IMG/VR virus record: IMGVR_UViG_3300034102_002786
Span: 82,413-117,602 of that record
Direction: 5' to 3' (one strand)
DNA: 35,190 nucleotides
From: a virus
Part shown: one piece after another, positions 15,174 through 22,559 of the stretch
How positions within the stretch are numbered: the stretch's first letter is position 1
How the letters are laid out: each line of letters starts with the position of its first letter
Notes under the pieces: model-generated
What the model saw: the letters and a program-made list of their open reading frames with translations, nothing else
What the model was told of the DNA's origin: nothing
The model's database searches: none
Program-made: the position numbers and the translations under genes

Positions 15174-16136
15174 ATGAAAAATTATAGTATTACATATAAT
15201 GGGATTGATGATAGTAAACAAAAGTTTTACTATTCACTCAATTCAGAAGAAAAGCAAAATGTTATTCTAAAAATTAATAATCAATATCTTGGAGTATGCG
15301 AATACACTTCAACTATGGAATTACATCCTGGTGTAATTTATTATACTCATTTTTTTACAAAAACGAGAGATAGATATGCTGAATTTATTGATGTAGAAAC
15401 AAATGAAGTGGTTGGTATGTTTTCATTAGATGGTGTTATAGGTTATAGAGATGTAGACCAAAACAAATATATTAAGAAAATACTGCCACATTTATCAAAA
15501 GTTGAAAAAAATGATTTAAACTTTATATTTAATGAAATTTTTACGAATGATACTTATTGTACCGATTTCATAACTGTTGAACAAGGTGATGTTGTTTTTG
15601 ATATTGGTTTTAATTATGGGTTGTTTTCACTACAAGCACTTTATAAAGGTGCTTCATTTGTATATGGATTTGAACCTAATAAAAAATTAGTAAATCTTTT
15701 TAATAATAATTGTGGTTCAAATAGAGTAAAATTATTTGAGGTAGCTGTTGGTTCGGAAAATGGAAAAGCAACATTTTTTGAAAATGAATGGCCGGGCAAA
15801 GCATCTATGGATTCCAATGTAAATTCAGATACTCAAACTATATCGTATAATGTTGATGTGAAAGCATTTAATGATATTTTGATTGAAAACAATATTACTA
15901 AAATAGATTATCTAAAAGTTGATTGTGAAGGTAGTGAATATGAAATATTTAAATCAATGGATAATAAATTCTTAAAAGAAAATGTAAATAAAATAGCCAT
16001 TGAATTTCACCATCCGCTAACTGATAAAAAGGTTATTGGATTAATTGAAAAACTTAGAATAACTGGATTTGAAACAAAATCTATTTACAAAGATGGGGAT
16101 ACAACAGGAATGCTTTACTGTAGGAAATTAAAATAA
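15174..16136 (+). CDS. FkbM-family methyltransferase
   Basis: The C-terminal two thirds are an AdoMet-dependent FkbM-type methyltransferase: motif I VFDIGFNYGLF (141-151), an acidic adenosine-binding block GFEPN (165-169), and the FkbM hallmark YLKVDCEGSEYEIF (246-259). Such enzymes O-methylate sugars. The first ~130 residues have no recognised domain and may bind the acceptor. It has its own class B promoter with essentially no 5' leader. The codons are AT-richer than in the neighbours, like the glycosyltransferase at 10332; both could act on the same glycan. The next in-frame ATG encodes residue 48 and would remove part of the N-terminal domain but keep all FkbM motifs, so a later start cannot be ruled out. 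Confidence 0.9.
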   Translation: MKNYSITYNGIDDSKQKFYYSLNSEEKQNVILKINNQYLGVCEYTSTMELHPGVIYYTHFFTKTRDRYAEFIDVETNEVVGMFSLDGVIGYRDVDQNKYIKKILPHLSKVEKNDLNFIFNEIFTNDTYCTDFITVEQGDVVFDIGFNYGLFSLQALYKGASFVYGFEPNKKLVNLFNNNCGSNRVKLFEVAVGSENGKATFFENEWPGKASMDSNVNSDTQTISYNVDVKAFNDILIENNITKIDYLKVDCEGSEYEIFKSMDNKFLKENVNKIAIEFHHPLTDKKVIGLIEKLRITGFETKSIYKDGDTTGMLYCRKLK

Positions 16137-16148
16137 AAAACATAAACT

Positions 16149-16391
16149 ATGAAGTGTATTAAAAACAACAAAACAGGTGAAATTGAAAGGTTAGGCGATA
16201 GAGAAGCTTACAACAAAGTAGGTAATGCATGGAGTTATGTAGCTAAATCAGAATGGAAAGCTGCAACTCGTAAAGTAAAAGTAACCGAAGTAGTAAAAGA
16301 TGTAAATACTGATACTGATGGGGTAAACCAATTAACAATTGCGGAAAAGCAATTAAAAACTAAAAGAAAAAAAGTAAACGATGACAAATAA
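16149..16391 (+). CDS. Conserved small phage protein (80 aa)
   Basis: The start MKCIKNNKTGEIERLGDREA and the segment VGNAWSYVAKSEWK resemble small phage proteins I have seen with an MKCIK...TGE...W.Y..KSEWK pattern. The C-terminus is basic and Lys-rich. It overlaps the next gene by 11 bases. Function unknown. Confidence 0.65.
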   Translation: MKCIKNNKTGEIERLGDREAYNKVGNAWSYVAKSEWKAATRKVKVTEVVKDVNTDTDGVNQLTIAEKQLKTKRKKVNDDK

Positions 16392-16965
16392 TAATAGTGA
16401 AAGAATTGTGGAATTGTATCCAGAGATGTTTACATACACAACTAGAGGGTATGAGCACAATTGGTTTGAGAAACAATACAATAATGCTTTAGCATACCTA
16501 CATAAAAAATTTAAGTGGACACGAAAGATTGATTATATCCAACAAACGAATCCATACAAATATGGTATTGATGTAGAGGATGGTTGGTTTAAAATCATTT
16601 ATGAATTGGTACATGGTATTAAAGTTAATGACTTAAAGAAAGGTGATTGGATTACAAAGGTGACTCAGATAAAAGAAAAATTTGGTGGGTTACGTTTTTA
16701 TGTAACTGGTACATCTGATAAAAATTGGGCATTGATTAGAAATGCCGAACAAAAATCGTATAATGTATGCGAAATATCGGGCTCAGAAGTTGAAGTTGGA
16801 ACTTGGACATTGGGATGGATTAGAACAATGTGCCGCCAACTAGCACTTAAAAAGTTTTATGAAATGTGTGATAATGGCGAATTGGATGGAAAAAAGTTTG
16901 ATGATGTTTGGAAAGCACGTGAAGCATCGGTAACTATCGAAACGCCAAAGAAAAAAAGAAAGTAA
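16381..16965 (+). CDS. Conserved phage protein with IKEKFGGLRFY motif
   Basis: The segment VTQIKEKFGGLRFYVTGTSD (residues ~99-118) is a recurring block in uncharacterised phage proteins, where it is usually followed by a Cys-rich zinc site. Here only CEISG remains after it, so the zinc site appears degraded. The protein is 194 aa with an EDGWFKIIYELVHGI helix before the block and a basic C-terminal end. It starts 11 bases before the upstream stop and ends on a one-base overlap with the next gene. Confidence 0.7.
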   Translation: MTNNNSERIVELYPEMFTYTTRGYEHNWFEKQYNNALAYLHKKFKWTRKIDYIQQTNPYKYGIDVEDGWFKIIYELVHGIKVNDLKKGDWITKVTQIKEKFGGLRFYVTGTSDKNWALIRNAEQKSYNVCEISGSEVEVGTWTLGWIRTMCRQLALKKFYEMCDNGELDGKKFDDVWKAREASVTIETPKKKRK

Positions 16966-17243
16966 TGAGTTTAGCTCAGAGAGAGTTAGGAAATGTTTTT
17001 CAAAAAGATATTCGAACAAAAAATAAATCAATGCGCTTTATAGAAATTATAAGATACGATGGCAACAAAATTACAATATGGGAAACCTTTAATGGAGTTT
17101 TGGGTAAAGGTTGTCCTTTGACATATCCAAATTCTAAATTAGTAAAGATAAGTGATAGAATGATAGTGATGGATATTTCAAATGGTGAGGAATATTACGA
17201 TTGTAGGTATGAGGACTGTACAATAAAAAGGATAAACGGATGA
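16965..17243 (+). CDS. Hypothetical protein (92 aa)
   Basis: A 92-aa protein starting on a TAATG overlap. It is beta-rich (RFIEIIRYDGNKITIW, RMIVMDIS) with three cysteines and a basic C-terminal end (TIKRING). No family recognised. It is followed on an ATGA overlap by the secreted peptidase. Confidence 0.6.
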   Translation: MSLAQRELGNVFQKDIRTKNKSMRFIEIIRYDGNKITIWETFNGVLGKGCPLTYPNSKLVKISDRMIVMDISNGEEYYDCRYEDCTIKRING

Positions 17244-17746
17244 TAAAGCGTAAAACAAAAATACTTTATATAATTACCACAATACTTTTTTGGATATTAT
17301 GTTATACTTGCACTACACAGGCACAAACAAAAAAAGTTTTACCTGAATTGGATTCGCTACCATATTTAACCGCCGATACGGCATTAAATAACTTTATGCT
17401 ACATTGGATAGGTAAACCTTATAAGTTAGGCGGTAAAACTGAAAAGGGAATTGATTGTTCACAATTTAATAAGAGGTTATATACCGATGTATATAAATTG
17501 AATTTGGAAAACGTATGTTATAAGCAGTGGGCTCAAACAAATAGAGTACCAAAAGATAGTTTACAAACTGGTGACCTCCTATTTTTTAGAAGTAAACAAT
17601 CACCAAGTGGATGGCATTGTGCAGTTTACTTAGGTGAAACTATGTTTGTACACGCAGCAAACAGATATGAAGGTGTAAAGATTAGCTCACTTAATGAGCC
17701 AAATTATAAAAGGGCATATAGAGGTGCCGGTAGATTATTAAAATAA
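17240..17746 (+). CDS. Secreted NlpC/P60 peptidase
   Basis: A 168-aa protein with an N-terminal signal sequence: basic MIKRKTK, a hydrophobic core (ILYIITTILFWIL) and a likely cleavage site after TQA (residue 28). The catalytic domain carries Cys73 (IDCSQF), His126 (GWHCAVYLG) and a third polar residue at His138 (FVHAAN), as in NlpC/P60 enzymes. These hydrolyse stem-peptide bonds of peptidoglycan in the periplasm. It could serve in lysis, or be a moron with a periplasmic role; the signal peptide means it does not need a separate holin to cross the inner membrane. Its start overlaps the previous gene by 4 bases. Confidence 0.85.
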   Translation: MIKRKTKILYIITTILFWILCYTCTTQAQTKKVLPELDSLPYLTADTALNNFMLHWIGKPYKLGGKTEKGIDCSQFNKRLYTDVYKLNLENVCYKQWAQTNRVPKDSLQTGDLLFFRSKQSPSGWHCAVYLGETMFVHAANRYEGVKISSLNEPNYKRAYRGAGRLLK

Positions 17747-17753
17747 TAAACTT

Positions 17754-17882
17754 ATGAAACAAAAATTAAATTGGGGAAAAGTATTCGAATTCATTGCGTA
17801 TTTAGGAGCAATGGGAGTTGGATTTGGAATTCTGTATTGGGGATTCTTATTTATTTGGCAAATTATTAAATCAATATTTTAA
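17754..17882 (+). CDS. Tiny membrane protein (42 aa)
   Basis: ATG at 17754. The product MKQKLNWGKVFEFIAYLG is followed by AMGVGFGILYWGFLF and IWQIIKSIF: a Lys-rich start and one long hydrophobic segment of about 25 residues. It lies 7 bases after the secreted peptidase gene. A small membrane protein next to a peptidoglycan hydrolase suggests a holin- or spanin-like partner, but this is inference and no holin family is recognised. Confidence 0.6.
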   Translation: MKQKLNWGKVFEFIAYLGAMGVGFGILYWGFLFIWQIIKSIF

Positions 17883-17893
17883 AAACATATATT

Positions 17894-18490
17894 ATGGCAT
17901 ATTTTATCATTTGGAGCTTTTTAGTGTTTGTAGTAGCAACACTAGCTAAGTTCATTTACGATGTACAACAAAACAAAAAGAAAGAAAAAGAAGCAGATGA
18001 ACTTTGTAAGATTGAAGCAGAGTTTGAAGCTAAAGAGCAGTTTCAAAAGTTAGCAGGTATTAAACCAATTGAAACCACTACTTCGGAATTACCTACGAAT
18101 GTTACAACAAAAAAGTTGAATGAACAAATTGTAGAAGCTCTATTGAAAGCAGCTGAGAATAGTGAGTTCCCAAAACCGGATGAATCAATCAATGTACGAA
18201 CTACAAAGATAACTACAATTGATACGAACTTTGGTAGTGATAATGACCCATTGGCATCAGTTCCAATGAGTAGAGTATCAACGGAAGGTAAAAAGAAAAT
18301 GGCTGATATTGCTAAGCAGGATATTAGTAAGCAATTAGAAGAAAAAACAGCAAACATCCATCCTAATGATTTATATGCAATAGAAACGGTGCTGGATAAT
18401 GTGAATAAAATGCCCGATGAAATTAAAGAGGCTATGATTATAGCTCCAATAGTAAAACCAAAACGTAAATATACAAAGAAAACAAAATAA
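17894..18490 (+). CDS. Membrane-anchored coiled-coil protein (198 aa)
   Basis: Residues 3-20 (YFIIWSFLVFVVATLAKF) form one membrane anchor with the bulk in the cytoplasm, followed by a charged coiled coil (QQNKKKEKEADELCKIEAEF to ~55). The middle is polar and Thr-rich (ETTTSELPTNVTTKK). The C-terminus is basic (VKPKRKYTKKTK). The layout fits a tethering protein. It is the gene just before the chaperonin, with a one-base gap. Confidence 0.65.
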   Translation: MAYFIIWSFLVFVVATLAKFIYDVQQNKKKEKEADELCKIEAEFEAKEQFQKLAGIKPIETTTSELPTNVTTKKLNEQIVEALLKAAENSEFPKPDESINVRTTKITTIDTNFGSDNDPLASVPMSRVSTEGKKKMADIAKQDISKQLEEKTANIHPNDLYAIETVLDNVNKMPDEIKEAMIIAPIVKPKRKYTKKTK

Positions 18491-18491
18491 T

Positions 18492-18800
18492 ATGGCAGAA
18501 CAATTTGAATTAGCTAAACCATTAGCGGACAGAGTACTTATTGAAAAAGAGGAAGTACAAACAAAAACAGCAGGCGGTATTATAATTCCTGAAACTGCTA
18601 AAGCTGAAGATACAAAAATAGGCACCGTAGTTTCAGTTGGTGATGGTGTTTACACAAACGATGGTGTTAAAATACCAATGACTGTAAAGGTTGGGGATAA
18701 AGTAATGATGCCACAAATAGGAACTGCTCAGACGGTAAAACTAAACAATAAAGAATATTATTTGTTTAGAGAACAAGAATTATTAATGGTAATAAGATAA
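18492..18800 (+). CDS. groES: GroES-type co-chaperonin
   Basis: A 102-aa cpn10 protein. PLADRVLI (10-17) opens the barrel; KTAGGIIIPETAKAED (25-40) holds the mobile loop that contacts GroEL; VGDKVMMP (67-74) and the C-terminal LFREQELLMVIR complete the fold. GroES caps GroEL so that polypeptides can fold inside. A phage-encoded GroES, like gp31 of T4, can modify the host chaperonin to accommodate virion proteins. Here it is followed 9 bases later by a cyclophilin, giving a folding module. No groEL is present in this window. Confidence 0.95.
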   Translation: MAEQFELAKPLADRVLIEKEEVQTKTAGGIIIPETAKAEDTKIGTVVSVGDGVYTNDGVKIPMTVKVGDKVMMPQIGTAQTVKLNNKEYYLFREQELLMVIR

Positions 18801-18809
18801 AATAAAACT

Positions 18810-19256
18810 ATGGCAACAAAAGTATTAATTAAAACAGCAAAAGGTGACATGATAGCAGAGCTATACGATGAAACACCAATAGCATCCGGCAACTTTAAGA
18901 AATTAGTTGAGCAAGGATTCTATAACGGATTAAACTTTCACAGAGTTATTCCAAACTTTATGGTTCAGGGTGGATGTCCGAATGGTAGAGGTGACGGTGG
19001 ACCGGGGTATTCAATTCAATGTGAAGTGAGTGCACCAAAACAATATCACGATAGAGGTGTCCTAAGTATGGCACATCGGGGTAGAAACACCGGTGGTTCA
19101 CAATTCTTTATTTGTCACAATAGAGCAGGAGTTGCACATTTGGATGGCAACCATACGTGCTTTGGTAAAGTGATTGATGGAGTTGAAGTTATTGATTTTA
19201 TCAGACAAGGTGATGCTATTCATTCAATGGAAATCATTAAAGAAACAAACATTTAA
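18810..19256 (+). CDS. Cyclophilin-type peptidyl-prolyl isomerase
   Basis: A 148-aa cyclophilin that isomerises Xaa-Pro bonds. The active-site residues are in place: FHRVIPNFMVQGG (43-55, with Arg45, Phe50, Gln53), then GSQFF (96-100) and LDGNHTCFGKV (111-121, with His115). The tryptophan of human cyclophilin A before LDG is His110 here, as in cyclosporin-tolerant enzymes. No signal peptide, so it is cytoplasmic. It lies between groES and the adenosyltransferase gene, whose start overlaps its stop by one base. Cyclophilins are rare in phages. Confidence 0.95.
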   Translation: MATKVLIKTAKGDMIAELYDETPIASGNFKKLVEQGFYNGLNFHRVIPNFMVQGGCPNGRGDGGPGYSIQCEVSAPKQYHDRGVLSMAHRGRNTGGSQFFICHNRAGVAHLDGNHTCFGKVIDGVEVIDFIRQGDAIHSMEIIKETNI

Positions 19257-19798
19257 TGGCTAACAAAGTTTATACAAAGAAAGGGGATAGTGGGACTACA
19301 TCGTTATTATCAGGCCGTAGAGTATCAAAACTTTATCCTGAAATTAGAGCAGTAGGTGCATTAGATGAATTGAATTCATTTGTAGGGTTACTCCGAACTG
19401 AATACAAACCTGAAGGTGGGTTGCTTGAGGAAATTCAATGGGATTTATTTAACGCAGGTTCAATGATTATCAATGATAACAATTCACCGATAACAAATGT
19501 AACGGAAGATGACATTGAAGTTTTGGAAACTGTTATGGATGGTTTAAATAATCAGTTGCCAGATTTGAAAAACTTTATTTTACCAAATGGTAGTAAAGCA
19601 CAAACATACGCACATATTTGTAGAACGATATGCCGTAGAGCCGAAATTGAGGTATTGAATTGTTTAGTTATGGAAAATACTGAAAGGGTTGCTATTATAA
19701 CTAAATACTTAAACCGATTAAGTGATTTCTTTTTTGTATTAGCACGATACATCGGACATAAAGAAAACATTGACGAAACAATTTGGAAAAATGATTGA
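19256..19798 (+). CDS. PduO-type ATP:cob(I)alamin adenosyltransferase
   Basis: A 180-aa enzyme that transfers the 5'-deoxyadenosyl group of ATP to cob(I)alamin to make coenzyme B12. The family signature is complete: KVYTKKGDSGTTSLL (4-18, ATP-binding), Asp37 in ALDELNS, Phe107 in FILPNG (the residue displacing the lower axial ligand in characterised PduO enzymes), CRTICRRAE (122-130, with Arg123 and Arg127/128), and NRLSDFFFVLAR (153-164). Its start overlaps the cyclophilin stop by one base. An adenosyltransferase is unusual in a phage; it could support an AdoCbl-dependent enzyme such as class II ribonucleotide reductase, which is not in this window. Confidence 0.93.
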   Translation: MANKVYTKKGDSGTTSLLSGRRVSKLYPEIRAVGALDELNSFVGLLRTEYKPEGGLLEEIQWDLFNAGSMIINDNNSPITNVTEDDIEVLETVMDGLNNQLPDLKNFILPNGSKAQTYAHICRTICRRAEIEVLNCLVMENTERVAIITKYLNRLSDFFFVLARYIGHKENIDETIWKND

Positions 19799-20033
19799 GT
19801 TAAAGGAATGGATTAAGGACGGGATTGATATTCGTAAAACAAACGATGGGTATGTAGTATTCACAATACAAACACAGCACTTTGAAATAAAAGAGCTGGA
19901 TGAATTAACGCCGGATAAATTTAGGGAAATGGTTGAAAGGCAAAATCATTTCAGAGAATTAGAAGCTGAATTATTAGGTGAAGCATTTGGTAAAAGAGTT
20001 GAAGCTGGATTATTTAAAGACTTATTTGATTAA
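19791..20033 (+). CDS. Hypothetical protein (80 aa)
   Basis: I chose the ATG at 19791, which overlaps the adenosyltransferase stop by 8 bases; the in-frame ATG at 19770 overlaps further. The product starts MIELKEWIKDGIDIRKTN and is probably alpha/beta with an acidic, helical C-terminus (ELEAELLGEAFGKRVEAG). No family recognised. Confidence 0.6.
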   Translation: MIELKEWIKDGIDIRKTNDGYVVFTIQTQHFEIKELDELTPDKFREMVERQNHFRELEAELLGEAFGKRVEAGLFKDLFD

Positions 20034-20034
20034 T

Positions 20035-20256
20035 ATGAATTGGGAAATATTTGGCTACATAGGAACTGTGGTTGTTTTATACTCATTCTTAATTGAAAAC
20101 ATTTACCGATTACGTTTAATAAATTCAATCGGTTCTATGTTTTGGATAGTTTACGGATTAGGTATTATGGCATGGCCTACAATCATTGTAAATAGTTGCG
20201 TATTGATGATACATACCCAATGGTTTATAAAACACAGAAAAGAATGGCTAAAATAA
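20035..20256 (+). CDS. YgjV-like small membrane protein
   Basis: I chose the ATG at 20035, one base after the upstream stop. The 73-aa product has three hydrophobic segments (IFGYIGTVVVLYSFLI, GSMFWIVYGLGIMAWP, IIVNSCVLMIHTQWF), with LRLINSIGSMFW in the middle. That arrangement resembles the YgjV family of inner-membrane proteins, often truncated to this size in Bacteroidota and phages. It is a membrane protein of unknown role. Confidence 0.65.
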   Translation: MNWEIFGYIGTVVVLYSFLIENIYRLRLINSIGSMFWIVYGLGIMAWPTIIVNSCVLMIHTQWFIKHRKEWLK

Positions 20257-20411
20257 TTTATTTAGAAGATACGATTACATTAATGGCTAATACTAAAAAT
20301 GGAATGGAGTTAGTTCAACGTTTAGCAAAAATTGGTGAGTTTAAACAAACAGAAAATGGGTATCGTTATATAGTAATTGAAAACAATAATGAGGCAGATG
20401 GACGAAAATGA
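20244..20411 (+). CDS. Small hypothetical protein (55 aa)
   Basis: ATG at 20244 inside the previous gene (13-base overlap). Product MAKIIYLEDTITLMANTKNG, a helix (MELVQRLAKIGEF) and a strand (YRYIVIEN). The overlap with both neighbours (the next starts 14 bases before its stop) is tight and suggests translational coupling. No family recognised. Confidence 0.55.
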   Translation: MAKIIYLEDTITLMANTKNGMELVQRLAKIGEFKQTENGYRYIVIENNNEADGRK

Positions 20412-20973
20412 AATATTAAATTGGTTAAGGAAAAACAAACCTAACATTTACTATTTGTACATTTCATCTAAAAGTTTAATTAATAATTCAAATGTAAGGG
20501 ACCTTAGTAAGTTGTACGCTGAAGCAAATGAGTTTATACAACGTGATTGGATAAATAGCAACACAAATGTAACGGTAGTAAAGCGTGAGGATTACGAACA
20601 TAGCGGAAATGCTGCTGGATTTGATTTAATTTCTATTGATGGTAAGTTGAAAATACAATCAAAGTTAAGATATAACGGATTGCATATTGAGCAGACGAGA
20701 CGAAATTCAGTTAAAAATAATAAAGCAACTAATTCAAATACGGGATACACAAGGTATGCTATTGGTGAGGCGGATGTTTATTTATTTTCAAAGCCACCTA
20801 CAATAGAATCTTATAATGATATTAATAGTTGGAATTTTATAGCAATACCAGAATCGGAATTAATTGATAAAAACTATCCGGGGTATTTATTAAGTAGTGT
20901 ACCTAAAAAAATATGGACAAGATTTTTAGGAAAAACAAAAGATGTAATTGAAAACGAATACAATATAAAGTAG
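20398..20973 (+). CDS. Putative PD-(D/E)xK-type nuclease
   Basis: I chose the ATG at 20398 (MDENEILNWLRKNKPN) over one at 20377. The centre reads NAAGFDLISIDGKLKIQSKL, where Asp76 is followed by Gln87-x-Lys89. The order Asp, about ten residues, then a strand ending Gln/Glu-x-Lys matches the PD-(D/E)xK fold, with Gln in place of the usual acidic residue. GEADVYLF (123-130) supplies another strand with Asp126. An acidic Asp/Glu is therefore missing from the classic triad, so activity is uncertain. It sits at the start of an array of ENI-family genes. Confidence 0.5.
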   Translation: MDENEILNWLRKNKPNIYYLYISSKSLINNSNVRDLSKLYAEANEFIQRDWINSNTNVTVVKREDYEHSGNAAGFDLISIDGKLKIQSKLRYNGLHIEQTRRNSVKNNKATNSNTGYTRYAIGEADVYLFSKPPTIESYNDINSWNFIAIPESELIDKNYPGYLLSSVPKKIWTRFLGKTKDVIENEYNIK

Positions 20974-20974
20974 A

Positions 20975-21265
20975 ATGCTGAAGTTTGAAAACCTTAAAAC
21001 AATAGAAGGGCATTTATTTCATAATGGCAGATACCTTATTTACAAATGTGAGGACTCATTGGTAAAAACGTATTTTCACATTAAGGATTTAAAATCACCA
21101 TTTGCACAAATAATTGAATTAAGAAAAGAAGCAACGCCTGTTTATATATTGGAAAATACTTTCAATAAGACGATGGTATATTGTGATTTGGATGTGATTA
21201 AAGATAAAACATTATTTCTTAAAAAATTAGAATTGATAATTGATACATCAGTAACTTGGGAATGA
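20975..21265 (+). CDS. ENI-family small protein (first cluster, member 1)
   Basis: First member of a repeated family of ~100-residue proteins. It starts MLKFENLKTIEGHLFHNG and shares the GHxFHN block with the member at 31389 (LTGHIFHNRT). It has an ILE- or LRK-like strand (IIELRKEATPVYIL) where other members have IxLxR. No signal peptide or catalytic motif. The next gene overlaps its stop by ATGA. Confidence 0.7.
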   Translation: MLKFENLKTIEGHLFHNGRYLIYKCEDSLVKTYFHIKDLKSPFAQIIELRKEATPVYILENTFNKTMVYCDLDVIKDKTLFLKKLELIIDTSVTWE

Positions 21266-21606
21266 TTACAATAGAAAACATAAAAAGAATTGAAAAAACG
21301 TATTGGAACTTTGATTCTAAAACTATACAATGTATAAGAGTAGAACAAGTCAATGATGACCTTATATTGAATAGCAATAGTTACACATTTGATTTTGATA
21401 TTGGATTAGGGGATATACCATTAGTCATTTGGTTGGACAGACACAAAAATAAAGATAATGAAGGTTACCGATTTGAAAACAATTTAATAGAAGCTACCAA
21501 TTACGTTGATATAAAGGACTTGACAAATTACAATAGGTTTATTGTTATGTTGCAAGATTATTTAGTATCAATACAAAGTGAAATAAAAAGAAACTTTTTT
21601 AAGTAA
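21262..21606 (+). CDS. ENI-family small protein (first cluster, member 2)
   Basis: I chose the ATG at 21262 (ATGA overlap with the previous gene); a TTG at 21256 would add two residues. The product begins MITIENIKRIEKTYWNFDSK, then SYTFDFDIGLGDIPLVIWLD containing the family core YxF...IWLDR, and ends in a long amphipathic helix (MLQDYLVSIQSEIKRNFFK). It is 114 aa. Confidence 0.75.
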   Translation: MITIENIKRIEKTYWNFDSKTIQCIRVEQVNDDLILNSNSYTFDFDIGLGDIPLVIWLDRHKNKDNEGYRFENNLIEATNYVDIKDLTNYNRFIVMLQDYLVSIQSEIKRNFFK

Positions 21607-21908
21607 TGCTTACAATAGAAAACATAACAAAGGTTTATAAAAAGGACGTTAGCAATTTGTGGCGTATTGGTAAAGTAGAAACAATAAATACCGCATACCT
21701 ATTCACACTAATGAACTCAGTTGGGCAAAGAATACAAATTAATTTAGAACGTAATCCAATAGGTGTACAATATGAATTATGGTGTTGGGATAGCTATCAG
21801 CACAATGCACCACTACCTACTGCAGTTCCTAAGCGTAGAATGTTGGATAAAACTAAATTACAAAACCCAGAACTATTAATACAACAAATAAAAGAATTAG
21901 TACAATGA
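21606..21908 (+). CDS. ENI-family small protein (first cluster, member 3)
   Basis: Begins MLTIENITKVYKKDVSNLWR, with YLFTLMNSVGQRIQINLERN as the family core: YxF, then IxLxR. The nucleotide start ATGCTTACAATAGAAAACAT is nearly identical to that of the copies at 22218, 22525 and 33904. It overlaps the previous stop by one base and ends in a helix (ELLIQQIKELVQ). Confidence 0.75.
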   Translation: MLTIENITKVYKKDVSNLWRIGKVETINTAYLFTLMNSVGQRIQINLERNPIGVQYELWCWDSYQHNAPLPTAVPKRRMLDKTKLQNPELLIQQIKELVQ

Positions 21909-22216
21909 GTAATTTATATATAACGCCGGACAATGGCAGTTTGACAATGAAGGGTAGCGGTAAGGTACAAATCAAAACTTCAATACAAATATACGGAACG
22001 GGTACTAAAATGCCGGTAACGGTTGAGGCTGATTTTACGGACATTCCGCATCACTTACATCAAACTTATTTTCAATCATTGGTAAGTCAATACAATACAT
22101 CGGTCAATGTATATAACAATACAAAGGATGACGAGCCGAAAACAATAGGGGAAAAAAAGAGTGAATGGCGGTTGAATAGAATTGTGGACATAATTAGTAA
22201 AGCAATATCAAAGTAA
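21905..22216 (+). CDS. Hypothetical protein, paralogue of the 10024 gene
   Basis: A 103-aa protein that interrupts the ENI array. The segment ADFTDIPHHLHQTYFQSLVS aligns with ADFSKIPDKYHEVFLNMFSS of the 10024-10332 product, and both have KIKTS/VQIKTS upstream. It starts on ATGA and is basic at the C-terminus. This intrusion suggests gene shuffling in the array. Confidence 0.65.
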   Translation: MSNLYITPDNGSLTMKGSGKVQIKTSIQIYGTGTKMPVTVEADFTDIPHHLHQTYFQSLVSQYNTSVNVYNNTKDDEPKTIGEKKSEWRLNRIVDIISKAISK

Positions 22217-22217
22217 T

Positions 22218-22559
22218 ATGCTTACAATAGACAACATACAAAATATAGAAGGTAAGGAATTCCAAATGAGCAGTGGACAGAAGTATGTAATTGGTATTGT
22301 ACGGAGTTGGTATGACCATTATAGTTTTGGGGTATTTCCACTAACCGAAATTGGGGTGGCTAGTATAAAGGATGGTATTGTATATAAATTGCATAGAACT
22401 AAAAAGAGTAGAAGGGGATATAAATTAGTTGCACCTAAAATGAGTTGGCAACCTTATGTGAAGCCGGAAAACTTAACCTTAGATAATTTCGTATTAGAAT
22501 TACACATACAAACTGGATTATTAAATGCTAACAATAGAAAACATAAACATACTCAATAG
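22218..22559 (+). CDS. ENI-family small protein (first cluster, member 4)
   Basis: Begins MLTIDNIQNIEGKEFQMSSG, with YSFGVF and VYKLHRTKKSRRG as the core, and shares the EGxxF block with members 20975 and 33093. Its stop lies 35 bases inside the next gene, so its last residues (NRKHKHTQ) are read from the start of the neighbour. This looks like a stop lost and replaced by a downstream one, or a deletion between tandem copies. Confidence 0.7.
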   Translation: MLTIDNIQNIEGKEFQMSSGQKYVIGIVRSWYDHYSFGVFPLTEIGVASIKDGIVYKLHRTKKSRRGYKLVAPKMSWQPYVKPENLTLDNFVLELHIQTGLLNANNRKHKHTQ

